NCBI GenBank assembly: GCA_900545525.1
Contig: UQZX01000042.1
Location: forward strand, 1 to 19,865
DNA from: an uncultured Prevotella sp.
GTDB lineage: Bacteria > Bacteroidota > Bacteroidia > Bacteroidales > Bacteroidaceae
Direction: 5' to 3'
Length of the DNA stretch: 19,865 nucleotides
A program made the position numbers and the translations under genes. The notes beneath the pieces are model-generated. The model had not been told where the DNA came from and ran no database searches. It saw nothing but the letters and a program-made list of their open reading frames with translations. Positions 6,508 to 15,303 of this stretch are shown in pieces (the stretch's first letter is position 1; each line of letters opens with the position of its first letter).

Positions 6508-7683
6508 ATGACCCGCCAAGAACTCATTTTGAAATGTGGTGAATGTACTAATTTAAATGCTATATTTCAAGTTACAGACAAATGTGTATTAGCTTGTAAA
6601 TATTGTTTTGCCCGTGGCGCACATAGTGGTAAAGTTCAATCTTTTTCTGATGAACTGCTGGAGTCCGCTATTAAACAAGTATTTAGTACTCCGCACGAAT
6701 CCGTTACTTTTGAATGGACAGGGGGAGAAGCTCTGCTTGTTGGATTAGATTTCTTTAAGAAAATAGTTGCCTTTCAAAAGAAACATGCTAATAAACCTTA
6801 TGAAAATGGAGTCCAAACAAGTGGATATTTATTTGATAAGAAACTCATAGATTTTTTAGTAGAGAATAATTTCGTTTTGTCTATTACAATAGATGGAACA
6901 GAAGAAATACACAATGCCAATCGACCTTCACAAAAAGGAACATCATCTTATCAACAAATTATTGAAACACGAGAATATATAAAACAAAAACAAGGATGGT
7001 GCGGTTTCATTGCTACAATTACAAAAAACAACTTAGGTCACGAGCGTGAAATACTTGAGCATTTCGCTACAATGGGCATAAAATCTTTTCATAGCAATCC
7101 ATATCTTTATTATGAAAAAAACGTGGTAAAAGATAAAAGCATAGCACTTTCAACAAATGACTATGCCCGCTATTTTATAGCACAATTTAATGCATGGTAT
7201 GATATTGGTAAAATATATCCAATACCAATGACTACGGACTATTTTATGACTCGCTTATCAGCAAAAAATATTTCTCACAACACGATCTGCTCTTTCGGTG
7301 GAAGATGCCTTACTAACTTTGTCGCAATTATTCCCAATGGAGATGCATACCTATGCCCGAAGTTTACTGGATCAAAGAATATGTGTCTTGGTAACATTAA
7401 TGACACTACAATTAAAGAATTGTTATCTCCGTATAACGGGAAAATGTCTGAACTGATAGACGAAAGAATCATTGCACTTTCACGTTGCGAGAAAAACAGA
7501 TGCGAATATGCATATATTTGCAATGGCGGGTGTCCGTATCATTCGTATATAACAAGTAATGGAGAAAACATTTTCGATGTTGATGCGCTATGCGAAGGAA
7601 AGAAAATGGTATTAGATTACTTAAAAGACGTCGTAAACAACGTGAGTTCGATGAATCACACCTGTCATAAGCGTGGTGATTAG
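6508..7683 (+). CDS. Radical SAM/SPASM peptide maturase
   Basis: The 391-residue protein has the radical SAM CxxxCxxC motif at C26, C30 and C33 (DKCVLACKYCFARG) and the SAM-binding GGEAL motif at about residues 72-76. The C-terminal third is a SPASM-type domain: C261, C267, C283 and C293 around VAIIPNGDAYLCPKF, then C327-x4-C332-x5-C338-x3-C342 (SRCEKNRCEYAYICNGGCPY) and C362, enough for auxiliary iron-sulfur clusters. Such enzymes make cross-links or other backbone and side-chain changes in ribosomal peptides. The gene just upstream encodes a short secreted repeat peptide, the expected substrate. No peptidase, exporter or recognition-domain gene is adjacent. Codon use is AT-rich compared with the flanking polysaccharide genes. 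The exact chemistry cannot be read from sequence. Confidence 0.9.
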   Translation: MTRQELILKCGECTNLNAIFQVTDKCVLACKYCFARGAHSGKVQSFSDELLESAIKQVFSTPHESVTFEWTGGEALLVGLDFFKKIVAFQKKHANKPYENGVQTSGYLFDKKLIDFLVENNFVLSITIDGTEEIHNANRPSQKGTSSYQQIIETREYIKQKQGWCGFIATITKNNLGHEREILEHFATMGIKSFHSNPYLYYEKNVVKDKSIALSTNDYARYFIAQFNAWYDIGKIYPIPMTTDYFMTRLSAKNISHNTICSFGGRCLTNFVAIIPNGDAYLCPKFTGSKNMCLGNINDTTIKELLSPYNGKMSELIDERIIALSRCEKNRCEYAYICNGGCPYHSYITSNGENIFDVDALCEGKKMVLDYLKDVVNNVSSMNHTCHKRGD

Positions 7684-7687
7684 TGTT

Positions 7688-7709
7688 AACTGTTGTATAA
7701 TTGACAGTT
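7688..7709 (+). terminator. Weak stem-loop after the maturase gene
   Basis: AACTGT pairs with ACAGTT across a 10-nt loop starting 4 bp after the stop, followed by TTTCATTT. The stem is short and A/T-rich, so this is a weak candidate transcription end for the peptide/maturase operon. Confidence 0.3.
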
Positions 7710-7815
7710 TTCATTTACAAAGGATTACAAGCAACAGGTGGTATGCAGTAAAAGGAGTTGGAAGTAGATATGAGACATAATCTTATAACGTTTTCATTGT
7801 TCAATTCCATCCTTC

Positions 7816-7896
7816 CGTTCGTGCGGGTTTGCACATCATTAATAACACATAAAAATCTGATTTTCATTGTGTGCAGATTGCAAACCCGCACGAACG
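7816..7896. repeat. Large inverted repeat with 18-bp perfect arms
   Basis: CGTTCGTGCGGGTTTGCA (7816-7833) is matched exactly by its reverse complement at 7879-7896, enclosing 45 nt that can fold further (ACACATAAAAAT against ATTTTCATTGTGT). The right arm runs into degenerate direct repeats of ACGAAxGAAG up to about 7927. It lies between the convergent maturase and outer-membrane genes, so it may act as a bidirectional transcription block, though no T-tract follows on either strand. A repetitive palindromic element is the alternative. The rest of 7710-7944 shows no gene. Confidence 0.8.
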
Positions 7897-7944
7897 AAGT
7901 ACGAATGAAGAACGAAGTTAAAACGAATTAGAGTGAGATAGGAA

Positions 7945-10326
7945 TTAATATTGCTGTTTTACCTCTGCCGACTTTCGGCTGCTTATTATATAGTTTTGCG
8001 GCATTATATCGATTTCGGCACTTTTATTCGATGCCTTACGTCCGACACCGAACTTATAGGATACGCCAAGTGTTATCATCCTGAAGCTATAGTCCATACG
8101 TGTCCAGTTTGAGTAGGGATCCACAGATGAATAATTTACTACACCTTGCCGTGAATATGATCGGGAAAAGGGATTTTGTATACGTAGTGATGTGGACAGG
8201 TGACCGTCAAACCATATACGCTGCAATGAAAACGACATGGAACGACCGCTTGTTTCGAGAACTTGTCCGTAAAAATCGTTGTTATGCGTCCACATATTGC
8301 ATGATAACATCCAACGGTTCCATCTTGCATTGATATTTGTCCGCAGCCACATTTTCCCATAATGATACCTGAGACCAGTCTGCCTGCTACGACTTGAGAA
8401 ACGGTTATATCCGGAAGCAACGACAAGCGTTATCCAGTCTGTAGGTTCTAAAGATACTTCAACACCGGATTTCAGCGCATTCACGTATTTGAAATTCTCT
8501 GGCATACGCATTATCATGCTACCGGCAAGAAACGTTTCTTCCTGTATATTATTATCTGAATGTTCATAACTCACGTATGGATTTATATCTAAGATTCCCC
8601 GGCCTATATTCCCGTCAAGGTCTATTCCCACTGCATACCCGGACTTTAGTTCCGGATTTCCGCTGCGTATCTGATACTCATCTATTTGCTGCCGTGCAGT
8701 ACTAAGGTCGGCAGCTTCGGGACGTGTGGGTATAAACCCTGCCGTTCCGCTTATATAGCTTCGTTCGTTGAAAAGATATTTTGCCTGAAATGAGAATTTC
8801 GGTTCAATCTTCGTGCTTTTATATTCATCACCGGCACGAGTATGGTTCAGCGACATCACTATATTCAGTGACATGTCGAGCTTCTCTCTATTGTAAGACA
8901 TACTGTTTCTGAGCGCCGATATGCTGCGTGTCAGTTCTGATTTGCCGTCATAATGTCCTCCATATCTGCTTTCAGCAAAATAAACAGACGACCCGACCGA
9001 TGTCTGGAACGACCATTTATCAGAAAGCTTGTTGATATACAGACCGCTGAAAGAACTTCCGTATAATCGTGAACGTATATCGGAGACGATGTCAAAAGAT
9101 GCTGTGCCGCCGTACGGTTTCTCGATATAATGGCGGTGAAAGTCACTGTTCATTGTATAACATGCCGCATCAAACTGCAACAGCTGTTTTCTACTAATAA
9201 CTTTTCTGTATAGCATGCTTGTTATAAGCGTGTTGCTTCTTGCCGATGTTTCGGAGGTCTTGTTTAAAATGTCGTTTCTTAGTCCGCTGTTATACATTAT
9301 GGAGTGTGCACAGTTGTCAGGCTCTTTGTCCAGCTTCACCTCTGCCTTTATATAGAAATGGTCTCTGTCATGAAGTGTGCGGAAATAAGCAAGCGATATA
9401 TCGTGGATTCGTTCATACGATGTCATCCCGATGGTTTCTTCGCTGCGGTTAAGTATCCCCGAAGGCAGACAGAATGTTTCGTCTGTCATTTCCGTATTAA
9501 AGTGGTGGCGTGAGAAGTTGCCGTAGCCCTTATATCCCACGGCAAGTTCCGACCGCTTTCCCGTAACCCGGCTGCTTATATCGATGTCTCCTGCACTTCT
9601 GTTCAAGTACTTGTCCATGACAATGCTGTTGTTAATACCTCTGATGCCGTTTTTTGTCACGACTTTGATGACAAGCCCCACATCTTCCTGGTCCTGATAC
9701 TCAAGCCCAGGACGGTCTATATACTCAATCCTTACAATATCTTTAGGAAGCAATGCCCTTATCTGACCGGCTGTTGCCTTTACTTCATTTATATAATATC
9801 TTAAAGCTCCCTTTCCCCAATATCTCACCTCATCGGTTCCTGGTATTATTGTTGTTTTTGGAAGTTTCATCATACCAAGCAGTGATATCCCGTCTGCCGA
9901 ATTCTTTTTTTGCATGTCAGTAGGATATAATATGCGCCTGTCGCGTGTTATTCTTGCTGCACGGGATGTCACGACAGCCTCATCAAGCCCGATGATATTT
10001 TCATCAAGCAATATGCTGTCAAGCTCTACATCCCCAACAGGATTTTTTATTAAATATATCCTTTCATGAAATCCTACACAGGAGACAACAAGTTTGTAAT
10101 CCTCTCCAGTAACACCTTCTATGGCAAAATGTCCATTGCTGTTTGTCGTAATGTTGCTCCTGCTCATTTTCCCGTCCATTGATATAGTAGCAGAAGGCAA
10201 TGGATTACGGCTGTTGTCCACAACTGTCCCTGTAACAGAAAATGTTTTCTGCGCCGGACATACGGTTGCCGATACAAATGTAAAGAGCACTAATGCCGTT
10301 ATTATGAATGACTTTCTGAAGTTCAT
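7945..10326 (-). CDS. Outer-membrane beta-barrel protein with carboxypeptidase-regulatory-like domain
   Basis: The 793-residue protein begins with a signal peptide (cleavage about CPA-Q, residue 25), then a CarboxypepD_reg-like beta-sandwich at about 28-110 (VTGTVVDNSRNPLPSATISM). A plug-like region at about 140-225 includes the family pattern LPKDIVRIEYIDRPG and LVIKVVTKNG, followed by a long series of aromatic-rich amphipathic strands to the end. This is the layout of the Bacteroidetes OMP_b-brl_3 type, relatives of TonB-dependent receptors. There is no SusD partner, so it is not a standard polysaccharide-utilisation receptor; the ligand is unknown. It follows the symporter gene by 37 bp on the same strand, so the two may be co-transcribed. 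Confidence 0.85.
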   Translation of the reverse strand: MNFRKSFIITALVLFTFVSATVCPAQKTFSVTGTVVDNSRNPLPSATISMDGKMSRSNITTNSNGHFAIEGVTGEDYKLVVSCVGFHERIYLIKNPVGDVELDSILLDENIIGLDEAVVTSRAARITRDRRILYPTDMQKKNSADGISLLGMMKLPKTTIIPGTDEVRYWGKGALRYYINEVKATAGQIRALLPKDIVRIEYIDRPGLEYQDQEDVGLVIKVVTKNGIRGINNSIVMDKYLNRSAGDIDISSRVTGKRSELAVGYKGYGNFSRHHFNTEMTDETFCLPSGILNRSEETIGMTSYERIHDISLAYFRTLHDRDHFYIKAEVKLDKEPDNCAHSIMYNSGLRNDILNKTSETSARSNTLITSMLYRKVISRKQLLQFDAACYTMNSDFHRHYIEKPYGGTASFDIVSDIRSRLYGSSFSGLYINKLSDKWSFQTSVGSSVYFAESRYGGHYDGKSELTRSISALRNSMSYNREKLDMSLNIVMSLNHTRAGDEYKSTKIEPKFSFQAKYLFNERSYISGTAGFIPTRPEAADLSTARQQIDEYQIRSGNPELKSGYAVGIDLDGNIGRGILDINPYVSYEHSDNNIQEETFLAGSMIMRMPENFKYVNALKSGVEVSLEPTDWITLVVASGYNRFSSRSRQTGLRYHYGKMWLRTNINARWNRWMLSCNMWTHNNDFYGQVLETSGRSMSFSLQRIWFDGHLSTSLRIQNPFSRSYSRQGVVNYSSVDPYSNWTRMDYSFRMITLGVSYKFGVGRKASNKSAEIDIMPQNYIISSRKSAEVKQQY

Positions 10327-10363
10327 AATCTTGTTTGTCTGTATGTAACGTGGACTTGCCGAA

Positions 10364-11818
10364 TTAACATTCTTTGTTGTATTTATAAGTCTTATTTCCG
10401 GCGATATCCTCTTTTGTCATCCACAGCCCCGCAAATGTTATCATGCCGTTGAGCATGAGAAGCTCGTATCCGAACTTATATCCGGTGAGGTGCAATGTAA
10501 GGTAGTCTATGGCAAAGCTTATTATGGGCGAGGCTACTGCTACGTATGGCACAAGGCGGTCGGTGACGCCACGGCGCGTGAGCAGTCCGAAGGCAAAAAG
10601 TCCCAGCAGGGGACCGTAGGTATATGAACAGAGAATGTATACGGCATCAATGACGCTCGTGGAGTTGACGGCGCGGAAAAGAAGGATGAAGATGATGAAT
10701 GCCGCGGCAATCGCAAGGTGCACCCTGCGGCGCAGCCGCTCGTCGTGCTGCCGCCCGATGATGTCTACGCAGCAGCTTGTGGTAAGTGCCGTAAGTGCCG
10801 AGTCGGCACTGGAGAATGATGCAGCGACGACACCCAGCGTGAAGAGCACCTGCACCGCAGTTCCCAGACTGCCCGTGGCGGCAAACATGGGTAGCAGCTC
10901 GTCGCCCGCAGGCGGTATTGCCGCGCCCGTGTGTGCGGCGAGATGCAGCAGCAGTATGCCGAGGCTGAGGAAAAGCAGGTTTACGGGAACGAATGCCATG
11001 CCGCCGAAGCACAGGTCTTTCTGTGCCTCGCGTAGCGTCTTGCATGTGAGGTTCTTCTGCATCATGTTCTGATCGAGTCCGGTCATGACGATGACAATGA
11101 ATATGCCGCTTATAAACTGCTTGAAGAAGTTTTGCGTGGATATCCAGTCATCAAGGACAAAGATGCGGCTGTGGGTGTCGGCTGCCACCGTTGCCACTGC
11201 CTCCGTCATGGTCATGTCCATAGCCTCTGCCACCTTGACGATGATGAGAACCACGGCGGCGAGCATGCACAGTGTCTGGAGCGTGTCCGTCCATACGAGT
11301 GTCCTTACCCCGCCCCGCCGCGTGTATGCCCATATACATGCCACCATGATACATACGGTCACGGCGAAGGGCACTCCCATGCCCTCGAGTACAAAGCGGT
11401 GGAGCAGCATGCACGCCACATAGAAGCGGACGGCGGCACCGGTGATGCCCGACAGTACGAAGAATGCCGCCCCCGTCTTGTACGAGTGCCTGCCCAGCCT
11501 GTGAAGCAAGTATGTGTATATGGTGGTGAGGTGCATCTTGTAATATATTGGAAGGAGGATGAACGCCACGGCGATGTATCCGAAGATGAACCCTATACAT
11601 GTCTGCATATACGTCATGTCGGTGCGCATCACCATGCCCGGAACCGATACGAACGTCACACCGGATATCGACGCGCCTATCATGCCGAAGGCAACGACAT
11701 ACCACGGCGAGCGTCTGTTTGCCATATAGAAAGTGTCGTTGTCGGCATGTCCTGCCGTAATGCGGCTTAACGCGAGGAGAAGGATGAAGTAAAGGGAAAA
11801 TGTAAGGATGTATATCAT
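10364..11818 (-). CDS. Sodium:solute symporter (SSS family)
   Basis: The 484-residue integral membrane protein has about 13 hydrophobic segments and the SSS-family hallmarks: GASISGVTFVSVPGMV in the first core helix (about 48-63) and the sodium-site helix SFSSADSALTALTT (334-347). It should couple inward sodium flow to uptake of a small solute such as a sugar, sialic acid or organic acid; the substrate cannot be read here. Bacteroidales encode many such symporters for breakdown products of host or dietary glycans. It starts close to the terminator of the upstream polysaccharide-export gene, and no obvious TAnnTTTG promoter is seen before it. The beta-barrel gene lies 37 bp downstream. Confidence 0.9.
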   Translation of the reverse strand: MIYILTFSLYFILLLALSRITAGHADNDTFYMANRRSPWYVVAFGMIGASISGVTFVSVPGMVMRTDMTYMQTCIGFIFGYIAVAFILLPIYYKMHLTTIYTYLLHRLGRHSYKTGAAFFVLSGITGAAVRFYVACMLLHRFVLEGMGVPFAVTVCIMVACIWAYTRRGGVRTLVWTDTLQTLCMLAAVVLIIVKVAEAMDMTMTEAVATVAADTHSRIFVLDDWISTQNFFKQFISGIFIVIVMTGLDQNMMQKNLTCKTLREAQKDLCFGGMAFVPVNLLFLSLGILLLHLAAHTGAAIPPAGDELLPMFAATGSLGTAVQVLFTLGVVAASFSSADSALTALTTSCCVDIIGRQHDERLRRRVHLAIAAAFIIFILLFRAVNSTSVIDAVYILCSYTYGPLLGLFAFGLLTRRGVTDRLVPYVAVASPIISFAIDYLTLHLTGYKFGYELLMLNGMITFAGLWMTKEDIAGNKTYKYNKEC

Positions 11819-11842
11819 ACGGCTTGGTATTATTGTCAGTTA

Positions 11843-11887
11843 AAAACCGCAGGAACGTAAAAGCATGTCTTGCGTCCCTGCGGTTTT
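11843..11887 (-). terminator. Intrinsic terminator of the polysaccharide-export gene
   Basis: AAAACCGCAGG at 11843-11853 pairs perfectly with CCTGCGGTTTT at 11877-11887. Read on the minus strand, the stem is GC-rich and ends in TTTTT, just after the stop at 11910 and before the symporter start at 11818. It should separate the two transcription units. Confidence 0.8.
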
Positions 11888-11909
11888 AACCGTTATGTTT
11901 CTTTATGTT

Positions 11910-14465
11910 TTACTGAAGCACGTTTGCAATCGTCGCAATCATGGTTGCAATGGATGCCACCGACGTGCCTATCGTCATTGTCTCGGCTATGCTCATCTTG
12001 TTTGTTGCCTTTGCCGGCACCACAATCTCGCATCCCGGCGTGGGCTTTGCGTTGCGCCCTACTTTTGCCACGGTGCCGTTCATGTGTATGATGTAGGTCT
12101 GGCTCTTCTTCGCCTTGTTGCTGAAGCCGCCTGCCTGGTCGATGTAGTAGCTGACCTTCTTGTTCTTCATGAAGCCCACGGTGTTGGGATACATCACCTC
12201 TCCGTTTATCTTTACGGTTCCGTTATACTGGGGCACGATAATCTTGTCGCCCTCGCGCAGCACGATGTCCTCGTCGCCTCCCGGATTTTTCATTGCCTTG
12301 TCCAGCTCTATTCCGACGTAGTATGTGTCGCCTATCTGGAACTTCTTTATCTTCTCGCTGTTCTCGAAGTCGCTCTTGAGGTTGGCGTTCTTCATCGCCT
12401 CTTCTTTCTCGAGTGCCTCATACTGTTCGCGTGCAATCTTCATCACTGCCTCCATGCGTATGCGTTCCTCGGGAGTGATACGGCGCTCCAGGCGTGCGCC
12501 CTTTATGTATGCACGGTCGTTTACGCCGCCCGCCGACTTTATGATGTCGCTGAGGCGTTCGGCTTTCTTAGACAGTGTGTATGTTCCGCTGAACATCACC
12601 TCGCCCGTGACCTCTACGTTCTGCTGCCTGTTGTATCCGGGACTGCGGCGCACGTATACCTCATCGAACGGCATGAGCCTGAAGCCCTGTTCGCCGTCTA
12701 TCACAAATCCGTCTTTAAGGGCAAAGCTGTATGTGCGGGCTATCAGCGAGTCGGTGGTCATAGCCTTGGGATTGATGATGCGTCTTGCCACGTCTACTTT
12801 CACCGTCGATGCCGTCTGCTTGAGTCCTCCTGCCTGAAGCACGAAGTCTTCGAGCGTCTCGTTGTCGGCATATTTGTATATTCCCGGATAGTTTACCTCA
12901 CCGTGTATAGTTATCGTCTGTTCCTCCATCATCTCCTGTTTCGTGGGTATGAAGAGCACGTCGTTGTTCTGTATCGGCATGTCTGCCACTGTTCCGTTCA
13001 TTATGCCTTCGATGTCTACCGGTATAACTTCGAGCGTGCGGTCCTTCTTCATCCTGTGCATCACGGCACGTGCGGTGAACGCCTCTTCGCGCAGTCCTTC
13101 CGCGTTCTCGATAAGCGTGCGCACGCTGTTTATGTCGTCGCCTACCTGATACATGCCGGGACGGAACACGGCACCCTTTATCTCTGCCATGTTAGAGAAG
13201 CGCGGCAGTACGGAGTCAACGCTAAGAGAGTCTTCATCGGCAAGGTGGAATGAGCTCATGTCAAACTCGTTGATGTTGTATACCGAATATTCCTTACCCG
13301 TCTTGCGTACGAGGCGCACCGACTTGCTGTAGGCGTCGCCCGTAAATCCTCCTGCATATTTAAGTATTGTCGCCACGCTCTCGTTCTTGCGCATCTCGTA
13401 GAACATGGGGCGCTTCACCTTGCCCGTGATGTTTACAAGGCAGTCGTACGGACCGACAACTATCACGTCGTTGTCGGCAAGGCGCACGTTGCCTGTCAGT
13501 TTCCCGTTAAGGATGTAGTCGTATATGTCGACCACCGTCACGAGGCGGTTGTTTCTGTATACCTTTATGTTACGCAGCGTACCCAGCTCGTTTGTGCCTC
13601 CAGCCATGTAAAGTGCATGGAAAACGGTGGCGAATGCCGACAGCGTGTATGTGCCCGGCGTCTTTACCTCGCCCATTACGTTCACCATTATGGTGCGTGT
13701 CTGCCCTACGGACAGCTTTATCTTCGAACTGCTGTACCGTGCACCCAGCTGCGAGCGCAGCTGTGCGTTTGCCTGTGCCACGGTCATGCCGCTGACATAT
13801 ACCGGTCCGAAGCCCTCTATGGTTACCGTTCCCTCGGGCGATACCGTCCCTTCCACGGTCTTCTGCGATGCACCGTATATGTCGATGAACACCGCATCGC
13901 CCGGTCCGAGACGGTAGTTCTGCGGCGTTGCGATGTTCATTGCCGGTTCAAATGTAAGGCTCTTGTTGTTGAATATGTCGCGTCCGAACACTTTTTTCCT
14001 GTTCTTGTCCTCCATAAGTTGCCTTAGCAGTGTGGCTGTGTCGGCAGGCAGTATGTCCGTCATCTCGTCCGACATCATCATAAACTCGTCGTCGTCCTTG
14101 TCGTATGTGTGTGCCGTGCCGTTCATCTTCCCGTCTTTTATACGGTATAGCGGCTTGTCGGCATTGTTGCCTCCGTTGTTGCTGCGCAACCTCTTTTCGT
14201 CGGCATTGCCTGAACCCTTGCCGGCAACGCCGAGCCCGGTGCCTTTAGTCATTCTCTCGTACTTGTTCCTTACACGCCGTATCTGACTTATGTCTACGCC
14301 GCGCTGCATAAGCTTTGTCACTATCTGAGCCTGTGACGTGCCTGCCTCATGTTCTTTCATTACAAACTGTATGACCTGCTCGTCTGTCATTGATGATGAC
14401 TGTGCCATGGCACCGATGGAAAAGAATGTGATTAATAATAGCGTTAATAAGGCAAATCTTCTCAT
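11910..14465 (-). CDS. Polysaccharide export protein with multiple SLBB domains (Wza-like)
   Basis: The 851-residue protein has a signal peptide (cleavage about AMA-Q, residue 21) and no lipobox. A low-complexity linker spans about 75-130, and a Poly_export domain at about 180-255 begins NYRLGPGDAVFIDIYG. Six SLBB-like units start near residues 265, 348, 431, 522, 621 and 756, each opening with a G-x-V-x-x-P/S-x-x-Y type strand (GEVKTPGTY, GKVKRPMFY, GAVFRPGMY, GEVNYPGIY, GEVMFSGTY, GEVMYPNTV). A charged coiled segment (about 665-705) splits the last two, and a hydrophobic helix (about 825-850) ends the chain. Wza is a translocon for capsular or exopolysaccharide with far fewer SLBB units; Bacteroidetes homologues of this long form are common. 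No Wzc-type kinase or glycosyltransferases lie beside it. Confidence 0.9.
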   Translation of the reverse strand: MRRFALLTLLLITFFSIGAMAQSSSMTDEQVIQFVMKEHEAGTSQAQIVTKLMQRGVDISQIRRVRNKYERMTKGTGLGVAGKGSGNADEKRLRSNNGGNNADKPLYRIKDGKMNGTAHTYDKDDDEFMMMSDEMTDILPADTATLLRQLMEDKNRKKVFGRDIFNNKSLTFEPAMNIATPQNYRLGPGDAVFIDIYGASQKTVEGTVSPEGTVTIEGFGPVYVSGMTVAQANAQLRSQLGARYSSSKIKLSVGQTRTIMVNVMGEVKTPGTYTLSAFATVFHALYMAGGTNELGTLRNIKVYRNNRLVTVVDIYDYILNGKLTGNVRLADNDVIVVGPYDCLVNITGKVKRPMFYEMRKNESVATILKYAGGFTGDAYSKSVRLVRKTGKEYSVYNINEFDMSSFHLADEDSLSVDSVLPRFSNMAEIKGAVFRPGMYQVGDDINSVRTLIENAEGLREEAFTARAVMHRMKKDRTLEVIPVDIEGIMNGTVADMPIQNNDVLFIPTKQEMMEEQTITIHGEVNYPGIYKYADNETLEDFVLQAGGLKQTASTVKVDVARRIINPKAMTTDSLIARTYSFALKDGFVIDGEQGFRLMPFDEVYVRRSPGYNRQQNVEVTGEVMFSGTYTLSKKAERLSDIIKSAGGVNDRAYIKGARLERRITPEERIRMEAVMKIAREQYEALEKEEAMKNANLKSDFENSEKIKKFQIGDTYYVGIELDKAMKNPGGDEDIVLREGDKIIVPQYNGTVKINGEVMYPNTVGFMKNKKVSYYIDQAGGFSNKAKKSQTYIIHMNGTVAKVGRNAKPTPGCEIVVPAKATNKMSIAETMTIGTSVASIATMIATIANVLQ

Positions 14466-14573
14466 ATTTTTTTATTATAGATATTTTTATTATTTGATTT
14501 GTGGTGTATTAAAATTCATACATACTTTTATATGCCACCATAATATGATAACACAAAATAATGTATTTTGTTG

Positions 14574-14581
14574 CAAAAGTA
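14574..14581 (-). promoter_or_regulatory. Candidate -7 element for the polysaccharide-export gene
   Basis: Reads TACTTTTG on the minus strand, matching TAnnTTTG, about 110 bp before the ATG at 14465. No clear -33 TTTG is seen at the right spacing, so this is tentative. The leader between is very A/T-rich. Confidence 0.35.
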
Positions 14582-14681
14582 ATGCTTTTTTTCATAAATG
14601 AAGAATGGCTGTGCGAAGAATGGATATGCCTGTTATATTTTGCTGCAAAGTATTAATAATTGTTATTGTCAAGGGCGTGTC

Positions 14682-14713
14682 TTTGCCGTTTCCTGTAAAA
14701 ACATTTATCTTTG
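14682..14713 (+). promoter_or_regulatory. Promoter of the tmRNA gene
   Basis: TTTG at 14682-14685 and TATCTTTG at 14706-14713 are separated by 20 bp, matching the Bacteroidetes TTTG-N19-21-TAnnTTTG consensus. It would start a precursor transcript about 75 nt before the mature tmRNA 5' end at 14795. Confidence 0.75.
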
Positions 14714-14794
14714 TATAAGATATGTACGGGTGTATACCTTATTTATATTATTGGTTTATATAAATGACATACACCGCGTCCTGCCTGATGAAAC

Positions 14795-15192
14795 GGGGTT
14801 GACCGGATTTGACAGCAGGCTGGAATGGTACGTAAGCATGCGGAGCCTTGTCTGCCGGCTCCTTAATATCAGCAGTCAAAAATTTATCTGGCGAAAACAA
14901 GTACGCTCTCGCTGCCTAATCGAAGTACAGTAGATTACTGGCTTTATCCGGTCACAAGGTGACTGGACGAGACATCGCTCAAAAGCTGTTGTTCCGAAGC
15001 TCTTTGGTAAAGCGGTGCGGTAAAATCGGAAATAGTCCGTCTGTGCCCTGCCGGGCGGATGAAGTTTAAGGGGATAAGGTTGTAGTTGGTGGTCCGGGTC
15101 TTGCCGCAACTCGAAAAACGAAGTCCGGAATAAGCATGTAGAAAGCGTATGGTTTCCCTGTTTGGACGAGGGTTCGACTCCCTCCAGCTCCA
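14795..15192 (+). ncRNA. ssrA: Transfer-messenger RNA (tmRNA)
   Basis: The 5' end GGGGTTG pairs with CAGCTCC at 15185-15191 to form the tRNA-like acceptor stem, with discriminator A15192; the genome then reads CAG, so CCA is not encoded and must be added. The T-arm GGTTCGACTCCCTCCAGCTC is intact. The tag frame at 14890-14919 (GGCGAAAACAAGTACGCTCT onward) encodes GENKYALAA then TAA, with the first Ala supplied by charged tmRNA. This rescues stalled ribosomes and tags the products for proteolysis. The molecule matches known Bacteroidales tmRNAs in order and length. Frames over it on both strands are not proteins. The 3' end lies about 110 bp from the stop of a large convergent gene. Confidence 0.97.
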
Positions 15193-15303
15193 CAGAAGTT
15201 CTTTAAAAAACAATGAAGCAAAATCGGCTTATTGGATTTGTAGGGACATTTATATTTTAATACAACCCATATTTCTTGGCCATCGATAATCTATTGGATA
15301 TTT

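Noticed and set aside
7945..11818. Polysaccharide-utilisation locus receptor pair
   Set aside because: The beta-barrel protein has no SusD-like lipoprotein partner and belongs to a different barrel type; the neighbour is a symporter.
11865..13253. 462-codon plus-strand frame
   Set aside because: It is opposite the SLBB exporter gene, whose signal peptide and repeated SLBB motifs are clear; the antisense translation has no domain pattern.
14876..15213. Minus-strand frames over the tmRNA, including one starting MELEGVEPSSKQGN
   Set aside because: This is the familiar false product of translating the antisense of a tRNA-like 3' end; the strand belongs to ssrA.
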